A stretch of 64,000 nucleotides of DNA, taken from NCBI GenBank assembly GCA_937968015.1, contig CALBSO010000120.1, positions 18,346-82,345 of the forward strand, given 5' to 3'. The notes under the pieces are model-generated. The model saw only the letters and a program-made list of their open reading frames with translations, was not told the origin of the DNA and ran no database searches. Below are positions 34,658 to 43,423 of this stretch, one piece after another. How positions within the stretch are numbered: the stretch's first letter is position 1; each line of letters starts with the position of its first letter. The translations under genes were made by a program, and so were the position numbers. Origin of the DNA: an uncultured Thermomicrobia bacterium. Lineage in GTDB: Bacteria; Chloroflexota; Chloroflexia; Thermomicrobiales; JALYUS01.

Positions 34658-37008
34658 GCGCGACCGAAACTGCACCTGTATCCTGCGAGCTTCGCGTCAC
34701 CGGCATGGACTGCGGCGACTGCGCCCAGACGGTCGCCAAGTCCCTGCGCACGCTGCCCGGCGTCTCAGACGCGGACGTGAACTTCATGAAGGGCACTGCG
34801 GCCGTTGTCTATGACCCCGAAGTGGTGACGCCGGATATCATGACGCGACGCATCACGAGCCTCGGCTACGGCGTCGAGACGCCCCCGCCCGTTGTCACGC
34901 TCGTCGATGGCCCCTGGACGTTCGACGTGACGGGCATGGATTGCGGCGATTGCGCCAAGACGGTCCAGGCGGGCGTGCTGAAGCTGCCCGGCGTGCGCGC
35001 CGCCGCCGTGAACTTCGGCACCGGCACATTGGTCGTCACTCCCGACGCGGCGACACTGACTCCCGATACCGTGGTCCGTGCGGTCACGCAGGCCGGATAC
35101 AGCGCCGTGATGCGGGGCGGCACTGCACCGATTGCGGCCGCGCCTACGCCTTGGTGGCGGCAGCGCCGAGTGATCGAGGTTGCTGCGGCGGCGCTCCTCT
35201 GGATCGTCGGCTTCACCCTCGAACACCTCGGCCTCCCGCGCGTCGCGAGCGCCGTCCCGTACATTGCGGGGATGGTTCTCAGCGGCTATCCGATCGCGCG
35301 CGCCGGGTGGTTCGCGCTCAAGGCGCGCCGGGCGGACATGAACCTCCTGATGACCATCGCCGCCGTCGGCGCTGTGGCGATCGGGCAGTGGGACGAGGGC
35401 GCGTCCGTCCTCATCCTCTTCTCCGTCGGCACGATGCTGCAAGCCCTGACGATCGAGCGCACCCGCCGCGCGCTCGCCGGCCTCCTCGCACTCACCCCGC
35501 AAGAGGCGACGGTGATCTACGACGATCACGAGCATCGCGTGGCCGTGGCGCAGGTGGGTGTGGGCGATCTCGTCCGGGTCCGCCCGGGCGAGCGCCTCCC
35601 CGTCGATGGAGTTGTTATCGCCGGTATCTCGGCGGTCGATCAGGCGCCGATCACGGGCGAGTCCGTCCCGGTCGAGGTCGAGATCGAGTCGCACGTCTTC
35701 GCCGGGAGCATCAACGGCGACGGGACGCTCGAAATCCGGACGACCAAGCCCGCCAATGACACGACGCTCGCGCACATCATCGCGCTCGTCGAGGAGGCGC
35801 AGGCATCCAAGGCCCCCGCGCAGGCGTTCGTGGACCGCTTCGCCGCCGTCTACACGCCGCTCGTGATCGTCGGCGCGCTCCTCGTCGCCGTCGTCCCGCC
35901 GCTCTTCGTCGGCGACTGGTGGGGCTGGGTCTACAAGGCGCTCGTGCTGCTGGTCGTTGCGTGCCCCTGCGCCCTCGTCATCTCGACCCCCGTCGCGCTC
36001 GTCGCGGCGATCGGCGCCGGGTCGCGGCGGGGCATCCTCTTCAAAGGCGGCGCGGCGATCGAGGCATTGGCTGCGGTCAGGGGTGTCGCCTTCGACAAGA
36101 CCGGCACGCTCACCGTCGGTCGGCCTGCGGTGACGGCGGTGCACGGCTGCAACGGCGCGACCGAGACGGATGTCCTCGCCGTTGCTGCGGCATTGGAAGG
36201 ACAAAGTGAGCACCCCTTGGCCCGCGCGGTCGTCGCGGCGGCACGCGACAAGCACCTCGCCTTGCCCTCGATCAGCGGCTTCACGGCGGTGCCGGGGCGC
36301 GGCGGGAACGGCATCGTCAATGGGTGTCCCGCCAGCGTCGGCAGCGTCCGCTGGTTCACCGAGCGGGGCATCTGGAACGACACCGGGCACGAGACCTTCC
36401 TGACGGCGGGGGACGCGCTCGTCTGCGTCGAGCAGGATGGTCGGATGATCGGCCTCCTCACGTTGCGGGATAGTGTGCGACCCGAGAGCAAGCAGATCGT
36501 CTCCCGCCTCCGCTCGCTCGTGCGCACCGTGACGATGCTCACCGGGGACAACGCGCGCACCGCCGCGCTCGTCGCCCAAGCGACCGGCGTGACCGACGTG
36601 CGGGCGAACCTCCTGCCGGAGGACAAGGTGGACGCGGTGCGCGCGCTTTCCGTGGACGGCCCGGTCGCGATGGTGGGGGATGGGATCAACGACGCACCGG
36701 CCCTGGCAACGGCCTCGGTCGGGATCGCGATGGGCGCGGCGGGCACGGATGTCGCGATCGAGGCGGCGGACGTCGCCCTGATGGGTGATAGTCTTGCGAA
36801 GTTGCCCTATGCAATCCGCCTGGCGAACCGAACAATGGGGATCATCCGGCAGAATATCGTCGTGTCGCTGATCATCAAGGCGGTCTTTCTCGTCCTGACA
36901 CTCGCCGGGGTGACGAACCTCTGGCTCGCGGTCTTCGCGGATATGGGCACCTCCTTGCTCGTCACCTTCAACGCGCTCCGCGTCCTGCGGACACCCGAGG
37001 ATGAGTGA
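34654..37008 (+). CDS. cadA: Zn/Cd/Pb-translocating P1B-type ATPase
   Basis: A 784-aa heavy-metal ATPase. Two N-terminal HMA domains carry GMDCGDC (from residues 17 and about 95). Membrane motif CPC is in VACPCALVISTP (about 436), phosphorylation motif DKTGT is near 481, and GDGIND lies near 675. The CPCALVISTP form and the CadC-like neighbour point to Zn2+/Cd2+/Pb2+ export. It overlaps both neighbours. Confidence 0.92.
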   Translation: MSATETAPVSCELRVTGMDCGDCAQTVAKSLRTLPGVSDADVNFMKGTAAVVYDPEVVTPDIMTRRITSLGYGVETPPPVVTLVDGPWTFDVTGMDCGDCAKTVQAGVLKLPGVRAAAVNFGTGTLVVTPDAATLTPDTVVRAVTQAGYSAVMRGGTAPIAAAPTPWWRQRRVIEVAAAALLWIVGFTLEHLGLPRVASAVPYIAGMVLSGYPIARAGWFALKARRADMNLLMTIAAVGAVAIGQWDEGASVLILFSVGTMLQALTIERTRRALAGLLALTPQEATVIYDDHEHRVAVAQVGVGDLVRVRPGERLPVDGVVIAGISAVDQAPITGESVPVEVEIESHVFAGSINGDGTLEIRTTKPANDTTLAHIIALVEEAQASKAPAQAFVDRFAAVYTPLVIVGALLVAVVPPLFVGDWWGWVYKALVLLVVACPCALVISTPVALVAAIGAGSRRGILFKGGAAIEALAAVRGVAFDKTGTLTVGRPAVTAVHGCNGATETDVLAVAAALEGQSEHPLARAVVAAARDKHLALPSISGFTAVPGRGGNGIVNGCPASVGSVRWFTERGIWNDTGHETFLTAGDALVCVEQDGRMIGLLTLRDSVRPESKQIVSRLRSLVRTVTMLTGDNARTAALVAQATGVTDVRANLLPEDKVDAVRALSVDGPVAMVGDGINDAPALATASVGIAMGAAGTDVAIEAADVALMGDSLAKLPYAIRLANRTMGIIRQNIVVSLIIKAVFLVLTLAGVTNLWLAVFADMGTSLLVTFNALRVLRTPEDE

Positions 37009-37538
37009 GCGTGCGCACCCTGAGTCGCGTCGCCCTCATGCTACTCATGCTGCTCACCGCGACCATGCCGATTGAGGCGGCGCGCGACGGCGGCGCGGTC
37101 TACCTGGATGAGCAGGGGCGCTTCCTCTTCGCGGTCCCGGACGGCTGGACCGTCGCGGATCTCGTCGATCCCGGCCCGACCGCGGTCGAGTTCGATGCGA
37201 CAGATCCCTGGGGCATCTTCTCGGTGGCGACGGACGGCCAGATACCCGGCATGTCGCTTGATCAGTACGCGACGGATGCGGCGGAGCAGTTGCGGAGAAA
37301 CCTCGGCAATGCCCGCGTCCTGCCCGATGGGATACAACCCTCCACGCTCGGCGGCGTACCGGCGCGGGCGTTCGTCCTCCAAGGCAGGCAGCAGGGGAGT
37401 AACGTGGATATCTTCGGCGTCGTGGCGTTCCACGCCGGTACGGTCTACACGCTTACCTTCGCGACCCGGCCGGAGGAGTACGACGCATACCTCATCCGGG
37501 AGCAGGCGGTCCTCGATTCCTTCACCTTTCTGACCTGA
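37005..37538 (+). CDS. Secreted PsbP/DcrB-like protein
   Basis: A 177-aa protein with a signal peptide (VALMLLMLLTATMPIEA, cleavage near residue 25). The mature part (FLFAVPDGWTVADLV, then YTLTFATRPEEYDAYLIREQAVLDSFTF) has the look of the PsbP/DcrB fold. The GTG start overlaps the ATPase stop (GTGA). Probably an extracytoplasmic partner in metal stress; the function is unknown. Confidence 0.65.
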   Translation: MSVRTLSRVALMLLMLLTATMPIEAARDGGAVYLDEQGRFLFAVPDGWTVADLVDPGPTAVEFDATDPWGIFSVATDGQIPGMSLDQYATDAAEQLRRNLGNARVLPDGIQPSTLGGVPARAFVLQGRQQGSNVDIFGVVAFHAGTVYTLTFATRPEEYDAYLIREQAVLDSFTFLT

Positions 37539-37561
37539 CGGCGCGCACAGAGGAGGGCACG

Positions 37562-38491
37562 GTGGCACACGATCACGGCGATGGGCACGGACACGGGCAC
37601 AGCCACGCCCCGGCGAACTTCGGCAAGGCCTTCGCCATCGGCGTGGCGCTCAACACGACGTATGTCGTCTTGGAGGTCGTCTTCGGGCTTTTTGCCCACT
37701 CCATCGCGCTCGTCGCCGACGCGGGGCACAACCTGGGCGACGTATTGGCCCTCATCCTCGCGTGGGTGGCGAGCATCCTCGTCAAGCGCGCGCCGTCCGG
37801 GAATCGCACCTACGGCTGGCGGCGCTCCTCGATCCTCGCCGCCCTGATCAACGCCGTCGTCCTGCTCGTGACGATGGGCGGCATCGCCTGGGAGGCGGTG
37901 CGCCGCTTCGGCGATCCGCACAAGGTGGAAGGGAAGACGGTCATCTGGGTCGCCGCGATCGGCATCCTCATCAACGGCGCGACGGCGCTCCTCTTCGCCT
38001 CCGGCCGCAAGGGCGACATCAACATCCGCGCGGCGTTCGTCCACATGGCGTCGGACGCGGGCCTCGCCGCCGGCGTCGTCGTCGCCGGGTTCCTGATCCT
38101 CATCACCGGCAAGGGGTGGATCGACCCGGTGGTCAGCCTGATCATCGTCGCGCTCGTCCTGTATCAGACGTGGGATTTGTTGCGCGACTCCGTGAATCTC
38201 GCGCTCGACGCGGTGCCGGAGGGCATCGATATCCAGGAGGTAGAGGACTATCTCGCGAGTCTGCCGGGCGTCACGGCGGTGCACGATCTGCACGTCTGGG
38301 GGATGAGCACCACCGAGACCGCGCTCACCGCGCACCTCGTCGTCCCGGAGGGGAACGGTAGCGTCGATGGCCTGATTTCCCAGGCGGTGGACGGCCTGCA
38401 TGAGAAGTTCGAGATCGTCCACCCGACACTCCAGGTGGAAACGGGCGATCCCGCGTATCCCTGCCATCTCGCGGTCGCCGGGACCGTCTGA
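37562..38491 (+). CDS. czcD: CDF zinc/cadmium exporter (CzcD/ZitB type)
   Basis: A 309-aa CDF transporter. A His-rich start (MAHDHGDGHGHGHSH) is followed by six membrane segments with HNLGDV in TM2 (AGHNLGD) and HMASD in TM5. The C-terminal domain contains VTAVHDLHVW. It exports Zn2+, Cd2+ or Co2+. The GTG start has GGAGG six bases upstream. Member of the cadC-cadA operon. Confidence 0.92.
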   Translation: MAHDHGDGHGHGHSHAPANFGKAFAIGVALNTTYVVLEVVFGLFAHSIALVADAGHNLGDVLALILAWVASILVKRAPSGNRTYGWRRSSILAALINAVVLLVTMGGIAWEAVRRFGDPHKVEGKTVIWVAAIGILINGATALLFASGRKGDINIRAAFVHMASDAGLAAGVVVAGFLILITGKGWIDPVVSLIIVALVLYQTWDLLRDSVNLALDAVPEGIDIQEVEDYLASLPGVTAVHDLHVWGMSTTETALTAHLVVPEGNGSVDGLISQAVDGLHEKFEIVHPTLQVETGDPAYPCHLAVAGTV

Positions 38492-38572
38492 TAGGGGCAG
38501 CAAACAAGCAGAAAGGAGCCTGCGGAAGCGAACGAGACGAAACGCCTTACCGCCTACAGCCGCGCACTGGAC

Positions 38573-38590
38573 GGCGACAATGGTGTCGCC
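38573..38590. repeat. 7-bp hairpin before copC
   Basis: GGCGACA (38573-38579) and TGTCGCC (38584-38590) are perfect inverted arms around ATGG. It may be an operator or an mRNA stem just upstream of the CopC gene. Confidence 0.35.
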
Positions 38591-38614
38591 ATGCAGCAAG
38601 GAAAGAAGGGTCTC

Positions 38615-39319
38615 ATGATAGGAACACAACAACGGCGTATGCTCCTCATCATTGCCACACTCGCACTCACACTGGTCGCAACGGGGGGCGTCTCCGCGCA
38701 CGCCCGCCCGAAGAGTTCGGACCCGGCAGATAAGGCGACCATACCGAGCGCACCGGCGCAGGTGACGATCATCTTCACCGAGGAGACCAGTCCCACGAAG
38801 AGTGACGGGTCCGTATCGGACGCGAACACGACGGTCGTCTCCACCGGCTTCAAGGTGGACCTCAACGATCGCACGAAAATGACGATCACACTGAAATCCA
38901 ACCTGCCCGGCGGGAACTACTTCGTGCATTGGAAGACCTTCACCGACGAAGACAGCGGGACCGCCGAGGGCGTCCTCTCCTTCACGGTGCAGGCCGTGGC
39001 GCAAGCGGCGACCGTTTCCGCGACTGCGCCAGCGGCAACACCTGTCGTTGCGACAACTGGGACAACGAGCGTGCCGACGACCGCAGCGGCGACGAGTACG
39101 ACGGCCCCAACAGCCACGCCAGTGAGCGCGACGGCAACGCGCCCAGCAACCGCGCAACCGGCAGCAACGGGCACGACGACGGCGGCCACGCTCCCGGCAA
39201 CAGGGCGATCCACCCCCCCATCGGATACGCAGTGGCGGTATCTCGTCGTACCGCTTGCCGGAAGTGTCTTGCTTCTCGCGGGCCTTGCACTCCTGCGGCG
39301 AAAATCGCGGCGCACGTAA
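38615..39319 (+). CDS. copC: CopC-domain copper protein with LPATG-type anchor
   Basis: A 234-aa secreted protein: signal peptide (MLLIIATLALTLVATGGVSA), CopC-like Ig-fold domain beginning HARPKSSDPADKATIPSAP (about residues 27-125), a Thr/Ala-rich linker, then LPATG, a hydrophobic helix and RRKSRRT. The end resembles a sortase anchor or simple membrane anchor. CopC proteins bind copper outside the membrane. ATG 38615 has GAAGGG four bases upstream; ATG 38591 is an alternative start. Confidence 0.8.
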   Translation: MIGTQQRRMLLIIATLALTLVATGGVSAHARPKSSDPADKATIPSAPAQVTIIFTEETSPTKSDGSVSDANTTVVSTGFKVDLNDRTKMTITLKSNLPGGNYFVHWKTFTDEDSGTAEGVLSFTVQAVAQAATVSATAPAATPVVATTGTTSVPTTAAATSTTAPTATPVSATATRPATAQPAATGTTTAATLPATGRSTPPSDTQWRYLVVPLAGSVLLLAGLALLRRKSRRT

Positions 39320-39387
39320 GAATCGGGCAAACGGGAGACGCCGCCGCACCAAACGCTCGGCGTCTCCGGGACTCTAGGGAGGCTGCT

Positions 39388-41964
39388 ATGGCCACAATGG
39401 CGTGGTCTTACCGAAGTCGCATCGTCACCATGCTCGCCGCCATCCTCGGCGCGCTCATGCTCGCCCCGGCCGGCGCCTCCGCCCACGCCGCGCTCGCCGC
39501 AGCGACCCCGGTGCCGGACACCACCATCGGCCAGTCGCCGAAACTGATCCGCGTGCAACTGAATCAGGGCGCGGACCCGGCACTCAGCCAGATCACGCTC
39601 ATCGATACGAGCGGCCGGACCGTTGCGGGCGGCCCGGCACGTCTCGCGCCGTCCGATCCGACGATCATGGAGGTATCTATGGGGCAACTGGTCCCCGGGC
39701 TCTTCACGGTCGCGTGGCAGACAATCGCGGCGGACGGGCACTTGTCGAAGGGGAACTACTCCTTCACGCTCTCCTCGGGCCTCGGCCCTGCCCCGCCCCC
39801 GGACCCGCAACCAATCGGCGCGTTGCCGACCACGAACACACCCGGCGGCACATCGACCATCTCATCGGGCGGGAATCCGTCGCCCCTCACCGTCCTCGTC
39901 CGATGGTGGCGGTATCTCGGCCTCGGACTCCTCTTCGGCAGCCTGGGCCTTGCGGTATTCGTGATCCATCCCGCGAGCACAAAGTGCGAGGACGGGGAAA
40001 TGCTCTGGCGGCGGGGGGCGGCACTCCTCCGGCCGGGGATACTCATCGGCAGTGTCACGTTCCTCCTGGCACACCTCGCAACCCTCATCGTGCAGGCCGC
40101 AGCCGTCGCCGATGTCCCGGTCGGGCGGGTCGGTGCGGGGACGCTTCGCCGCCTGCTCTTTGACACCCTGTACGGGGATATCTGGCGCGTGATCGCGGCG
40201 ACATGCCTGCTGATCCTGCTCGGCGCGCTTGTGACGCTCCTGCCGTTCTGGGGCACGGGGAGGCGGCACGCGGCGCTCGGGATTATCGCGGCGCCGCACC
40301 CACCAATGGCAACGGCGGCGTTGCCGCCGCCACCATTGCCGTCCCTGTGGCCGTGGCGGCTCGGGCTCGGCATCGCGCTCGTCCTCACCGGTACCCTGAC
40401 GCTCAGTAGCCATGCGATCGAGAGCCAGCATCAACCGGTCCTCGCGATCCTCGCGGACGCGGCGCATCTCGGCGCGATGGGACTCTGGTTCGGCGGGCTC
40501 GTGCTGCTTGTACTCCTCCGCTCGCGACTCCTCGCGCCGTTTGCGACGGAAGAGCGACCGGCGTTGCTGCAACGCCTCATCGACCGGTTCTCGCTCCTCG
40601 GCCTCGCGGCAATGGGCACGCTCGTCGTGACGGGCCTCTATCAGATGACGCTGCACACGACGCGACCGACGATCCTCAACACCTCGTACGGGCAGACGCT
40701 TCTCATCAAGCACGCGCTGATCTTGCCGCTGCTCATTGTCGCGGCGATCAATCTCCGCGTCGTCAAACCGAGACTGCAGGAAACGGAACGGGCACGCCGC
40801 CTGCTCCCCCGCCTCCTTGTCGTCGAGGCGACACTCGGCGCGCTCGTCCTGCTCGTCACGGCCCTCCTGACGCAACTGCCGCCGTCGCACCTGCTGCGCG
40901 GCACAAACGCCGTCGCCGCCGACCCGACGCTCGCAAGCGCCTTGGCGGTCGCGCCGCCCGTTACCGGCACACCGGCCGGTCCGGCGGCGGATCTGGAGAG
41001 CGGGCCGCAGAGTGTGGAGATGCTCGATGCGCCCGGCGTCATGGCCGTCTTGCGCACCACGTCGGGGAAAGACGGCGGCTCGCTCCACGCCAACCTCGTC
41101 CGGCCCGAGGGCATCCCGGTCGAGGGGGACACGCCGCTCACGTCGGAGCAACTCGCCAATCTGAAGATCTATCCCCTGACCGATGTGCAGCGCGTGACGG
41201 CGGTGATCTCGTTCCTCAATGCGGATATCGGGCAGCGGACGGTGGAACTTGCGAAGGGAACGGACGACTGGTACCACGCCTCCGGGCAGCTCTTCCCGAT
41301 CAAGGGGGAATGGCGCATCCAGTTGGTCATCCGCCGCGAGAACATCCCCAATGACGCCCGGCTGAACTTCTCGTTCACCTCGGACCCGGCGCGATTCCAG
41401 GCGACACAAAAACCCGTCCCGCCCGCTGCGCTCCCCGCGACGGGGCTACTCTGGCCGCGCCTCCTACCGACCGCATCGCGGGGCTTCTTGCTCGCCGGGG
41501 TCGGCCTGTTGCTGCTCATCCTGAGCGTGGGCGGCCGGTTCCGCAGGTCGCAGTCGGAGCGGATGTCCCGCGTCTTCCGGCTGTGGAGTGTCGGGATACT
41601 GCTCGGGGGCATCGTCCTCATCGGGTATTACTCGACCGACCGCACACCCACCAGCACGCGACAGAATCCCACCGCAAATGACGCGGCGACGCTCGCGCGC
41701 GGGCAGCAACTCTTTGCCCAGAACTGCGCTGTCTGCCACGGCCCGCTGGGGAAGGGGAATGGGGAACTCGCGCCGCAACTGAAGCCGCGACCGGCGGATC
41801 TCTCGGGCAGCCACGCCGCGACGCACACCGACGGCGATCTGTCCTGGTGGATCAGTCGCGGCATCCCCGGCACCGGCATGCCGGCATTCGGCGCGACGCT
41901 GCCCGATGAGGATATCTGGGCGCTTATCCGTTACCTCCGGACGCTCCCGCAAATCGCGAGCTAG
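39388..41964 (+). CDS. CopC-CopD-cytochrome c fusion protein
   Basis: An 858-aa protein. Signal peptide to about residue 32 (HAALAAATP starts the mature CopC domain), CopC to about 130, then a CopD-like block of about eight membrane segments (170-430). An extracytoplasmic domain precedes a second LPATG (about 682) and further hydrophobic segments, and a c-type cytochrome domain ends the protein (CAVCH at 780-784, Met ligand probably in GTGMPAFG). CopC/CopD import or handle copper; the haem domain suggests a redox step. GGAGG precedes ATG 39388. It is much longer than ordinary CopCD. Confidence 0.88.
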   Translation: MATMAWSYRSRIVTMLAAILGALMLAPAGASAHAALAAATPVPDTTIGQSPKLIRVQLNQGADPALSQITLIDTSGRTVAGGPARLAPSDPTIMEVSMGQLVPGLFTVAWQTIAADGHLSKGNYSFTLSSGLGPAPPPDPQPIGALPTTNTPGGTSTISSGGNPSPLTVLVRWWRYLGLGLLFGSLGLAVFVIHPASTKCEDGEMLWRRGAALLRPGILIGSVTFLLAHLATLIVQAAAVADVPVGRVGAGTLRRLLFDTLYGDIWRVIAATCLLILLGALVTLLPFWGTGRRHAALGIIAAPHPPMATAALPPPPLPSLWPWRLGLGIALVLTGTLTLSSHAIESQHQPVLAILADAAHLGAMGLWFGGLVLLVLLRSRLLAPFATEERPALLQRLIDRFSLLGLAAMGTLVVTGLYQMTLHTTRPTILNTSYGQTLLIKHALILPLLIVAAINLRVVKPRLQETERARRLLPRLLVVEATLGALVLLVTALLTQLPPSHLLRGTNAVAADPTLASALAVAPPVTGTPAGPAADLESGPQSVEMLDAPGVMAVLRTTSGKDGGSLHANLVRPEGIPVEGDTPLTSEQLANLKIYPLTDVQRVTAVISFLNADIGQRTVELAKGTDDWYHASGQLFPIKGEWRIQLVIRRENIPNDARLNFSFTSDPARFQATQKPVPPAALPATGLLWPRLLPTASRGFLLAGVGLLLLILSVGGRFRRSQSERMSRVFRLWSVGILLGGIVLIGYYSTDRTPTSTRQNPTANDAATLARGQQLFAQNCAVCHGPLGKGNGELAPQLKPRPADLSGSHAATHTDGDLSWWISRGIPGTGMPAFGATLPDEDIWALIRYLRTLPQIAS

Positions 41965-42003
41965 TCGCGGGGCGGGGGAGGCGTGTATACTGAAGAGAGG
42001 CAC

Positions 42004-42729
42004 ATGCATCTCATCACGACCGTCTTTCTCTACACGCTTCTCCCCGTCGTCGCGACCGCAGGCGGCGGGCTCATCGCGGGCTTCTTCACGTTGTCCGGCA
42101 GCGTGCGAAGCGGCTTGCAGCACTTCGCTGCTGGCGTCGTCTTCGCCGTGGCGAGCGTCGAGCTCCTGCCGGATATCGTGCGGGAGCATACCGTCTGGGA
42201 GGTTGCCCTCAGCTTCGGCCTCGGCGTCGGGGTCATGCTCGGGTTGCGCTGGATCACTGAGCGCGTCGAGCGGAACGAGGAGAAAAAGGGCAGCACGCCT
42301 TGGGGACTTCTCGGGGCGATCGGCGTGGATATCCTGATCGACGGGCTGTTACTCGGGATCGGCTTTGCCGTCGGGCAATCCGAGGGTCGTCTTCTCGCCT
42401 TGGCGATGACACTGGAAGGGCTCTCACTTGGCCTTGCGACCGCCACGGTGCTCGGTGCGGCGACGATGCGGCGTTCCCGGGTCGTCGGTACGATAGTTCT
42501 CTTGGGCGCACTTTTCAGCGTCGGCGGGGTACTCGGCGCATCGGTCCTGCAAGGACTGTCGCGGCATGCAATCGCACTTGTGCTTTCTTTCGGCCTCGCG
42601 GCGCTCCTGTTTCTCGTCACCGAGGAACTGCTCGTTGAGGCACATGAGGTGCCCGAGACACCTTTCATCACCGCGCTCTTCTTCGCCGGATTTCTGCTGT
42701 TTCTTGTGCTCGGGATGCTGGGGGGATAA
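42004..42729 (+). CDS. ZIP-family-like metal transporter
   Basis: A 241-aa membrane protein with about eight hydrophobic segments that follows the ZIP layout. LEGLSLGLAT in TM5 carries the usual Glu-Gly, but the TM4 motif normally HNxPEG reads DILIDGLLLG, so the metal-site His is replaced by Asp. ATG 42004 has AGAGG upstream, and a TATACT box lies 13 bases before the ATG. It may move Zn2+ or another divalent ion. Confidence 0.75.
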   Translation: MHLITTVFLYTLLPVVATAGGGLIAGFFTLSGSVRSGLQHFAAGVVFAVASVELLPDIVREHTVWEVALSFGLGVGVMLGLRWITERVERNEEKKGSTPWGLLGAIGVDILIDGLLLGIGFAVGQSEGRLLALAMTLEGLSLGLATATVLGAATMRRSRVVGTIVLLGALFSVGGVLGASVLQGLSRHAIALVLSFGLAALLFLVTEELLVEAHEVPETPFITALFFAGFLLFLVLGMLGG

Positions 42730-42785
42730 CTGCATATATCGAAGGGTTTACGGCTGCCACGTCGGTTCAATAGGCTGCATTCAAC

Positions 42786-43421
42786 CTATTCCTCGCCAGC
42801 GCCCTCCCGTGCTTCCTCAAATGCCTCCCGTGTTTCCCCGATGAGCCACACGAGGAAGGCGAGTGCGGCGATGTCTTCCGCCCACCACCAGCCAAGCAGG
42901 GCATTGAGCAGCAGTCCGACAAGCACGGTTGCCGCCATGTAGGCGCAGGTGAGGCTACTTGTGGCATCGCCGGCGAGCGCATCGCTCGCTATTCGTCCCG
43001 CAACCCGCCGTTTCCCAATGGCCAGCCATACCATCACCGGTATGGCGGCGGCGGAGATGGCGATACCAAGCGGTGAACCCTCCGGCTTCGCGTGCGTTAT
43101 CAGCCCGATGATCGCCGTGGTAAGGACATACAGGCAGAGCAGCGCCAGGGCGACGGCAACCAACCACGTCGCCCGCTCTTCCGCACGTGTGATCCGCGAC
43201 GGCTCTCCTCCGTCCGCTTCGACGGTGAGACGCCACAGCAGGATCGTCCCGCTGATCAGCTCGATCACGCTGTCAATGCCAAACGCGGTCAGGAGTAGGC
43301 TGCGGGCGAGTATGCCGGCAACGAACGACAGGACGACCTCGACCGCAAGCCAGCATATCGTGATGACTTCAAGCCGGACTCCCTGCTTGATCTGCCCGAT
43401 TCGCGCCACGCTCCTTGACAT
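42786..43421 (-). CDS. CDF-like cation transporter lacking C-terminal domain
   Basis: A 211-aa protein with six membrane segments. AFGIDSVIELISG in TM2 and SDALAGDATSS in TM5 correspond to the metal-binding helices of CDF proteins. The usual cytoplasmic C-terminal domain is missing. It starts two bases after the stop of the P-type ATPase, so the two are co-expressed. Confidence 0.75.
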   Translation of the reverse strand: MSRSVARIGQIKQGVRLEVITICWLAVEVVLSFVAGILARSLLLTAFGIDSVIELISGTILLWRLTVEADGGEPSRITRAEERATWLVAVALALLCLYVLTTAIIGLITHAKPEGSPLGIAISAAAIPVMVWLAIGKRRVAGRIASDALAGDATSSLTCAYMAATVLVGLLLNALLGWWWAEDIAALAFLVWLIGETREAFEEAREGAGEE

Positions 43422-43423
43422 CG

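Noticed and set aside
34765..36579. A 604-aa minus-strand reading frame inside cadA
   Set aside because: Antisense shadow of a high-GC ATPase gene; composition is Arg/Asp-rich with no family pattern.
37445..39352. A 635-aa minus-strand frame across the CDF and copC genes
   Set aside because: Antisense to recognisable genes; no motif; a by-product of high G+C.
39862..41409. A 515-aa minus-strand frame inside the CopC-CopD fusion
   Set aside because: Antisense shadow, Arg/Glu-rich, no start signal.
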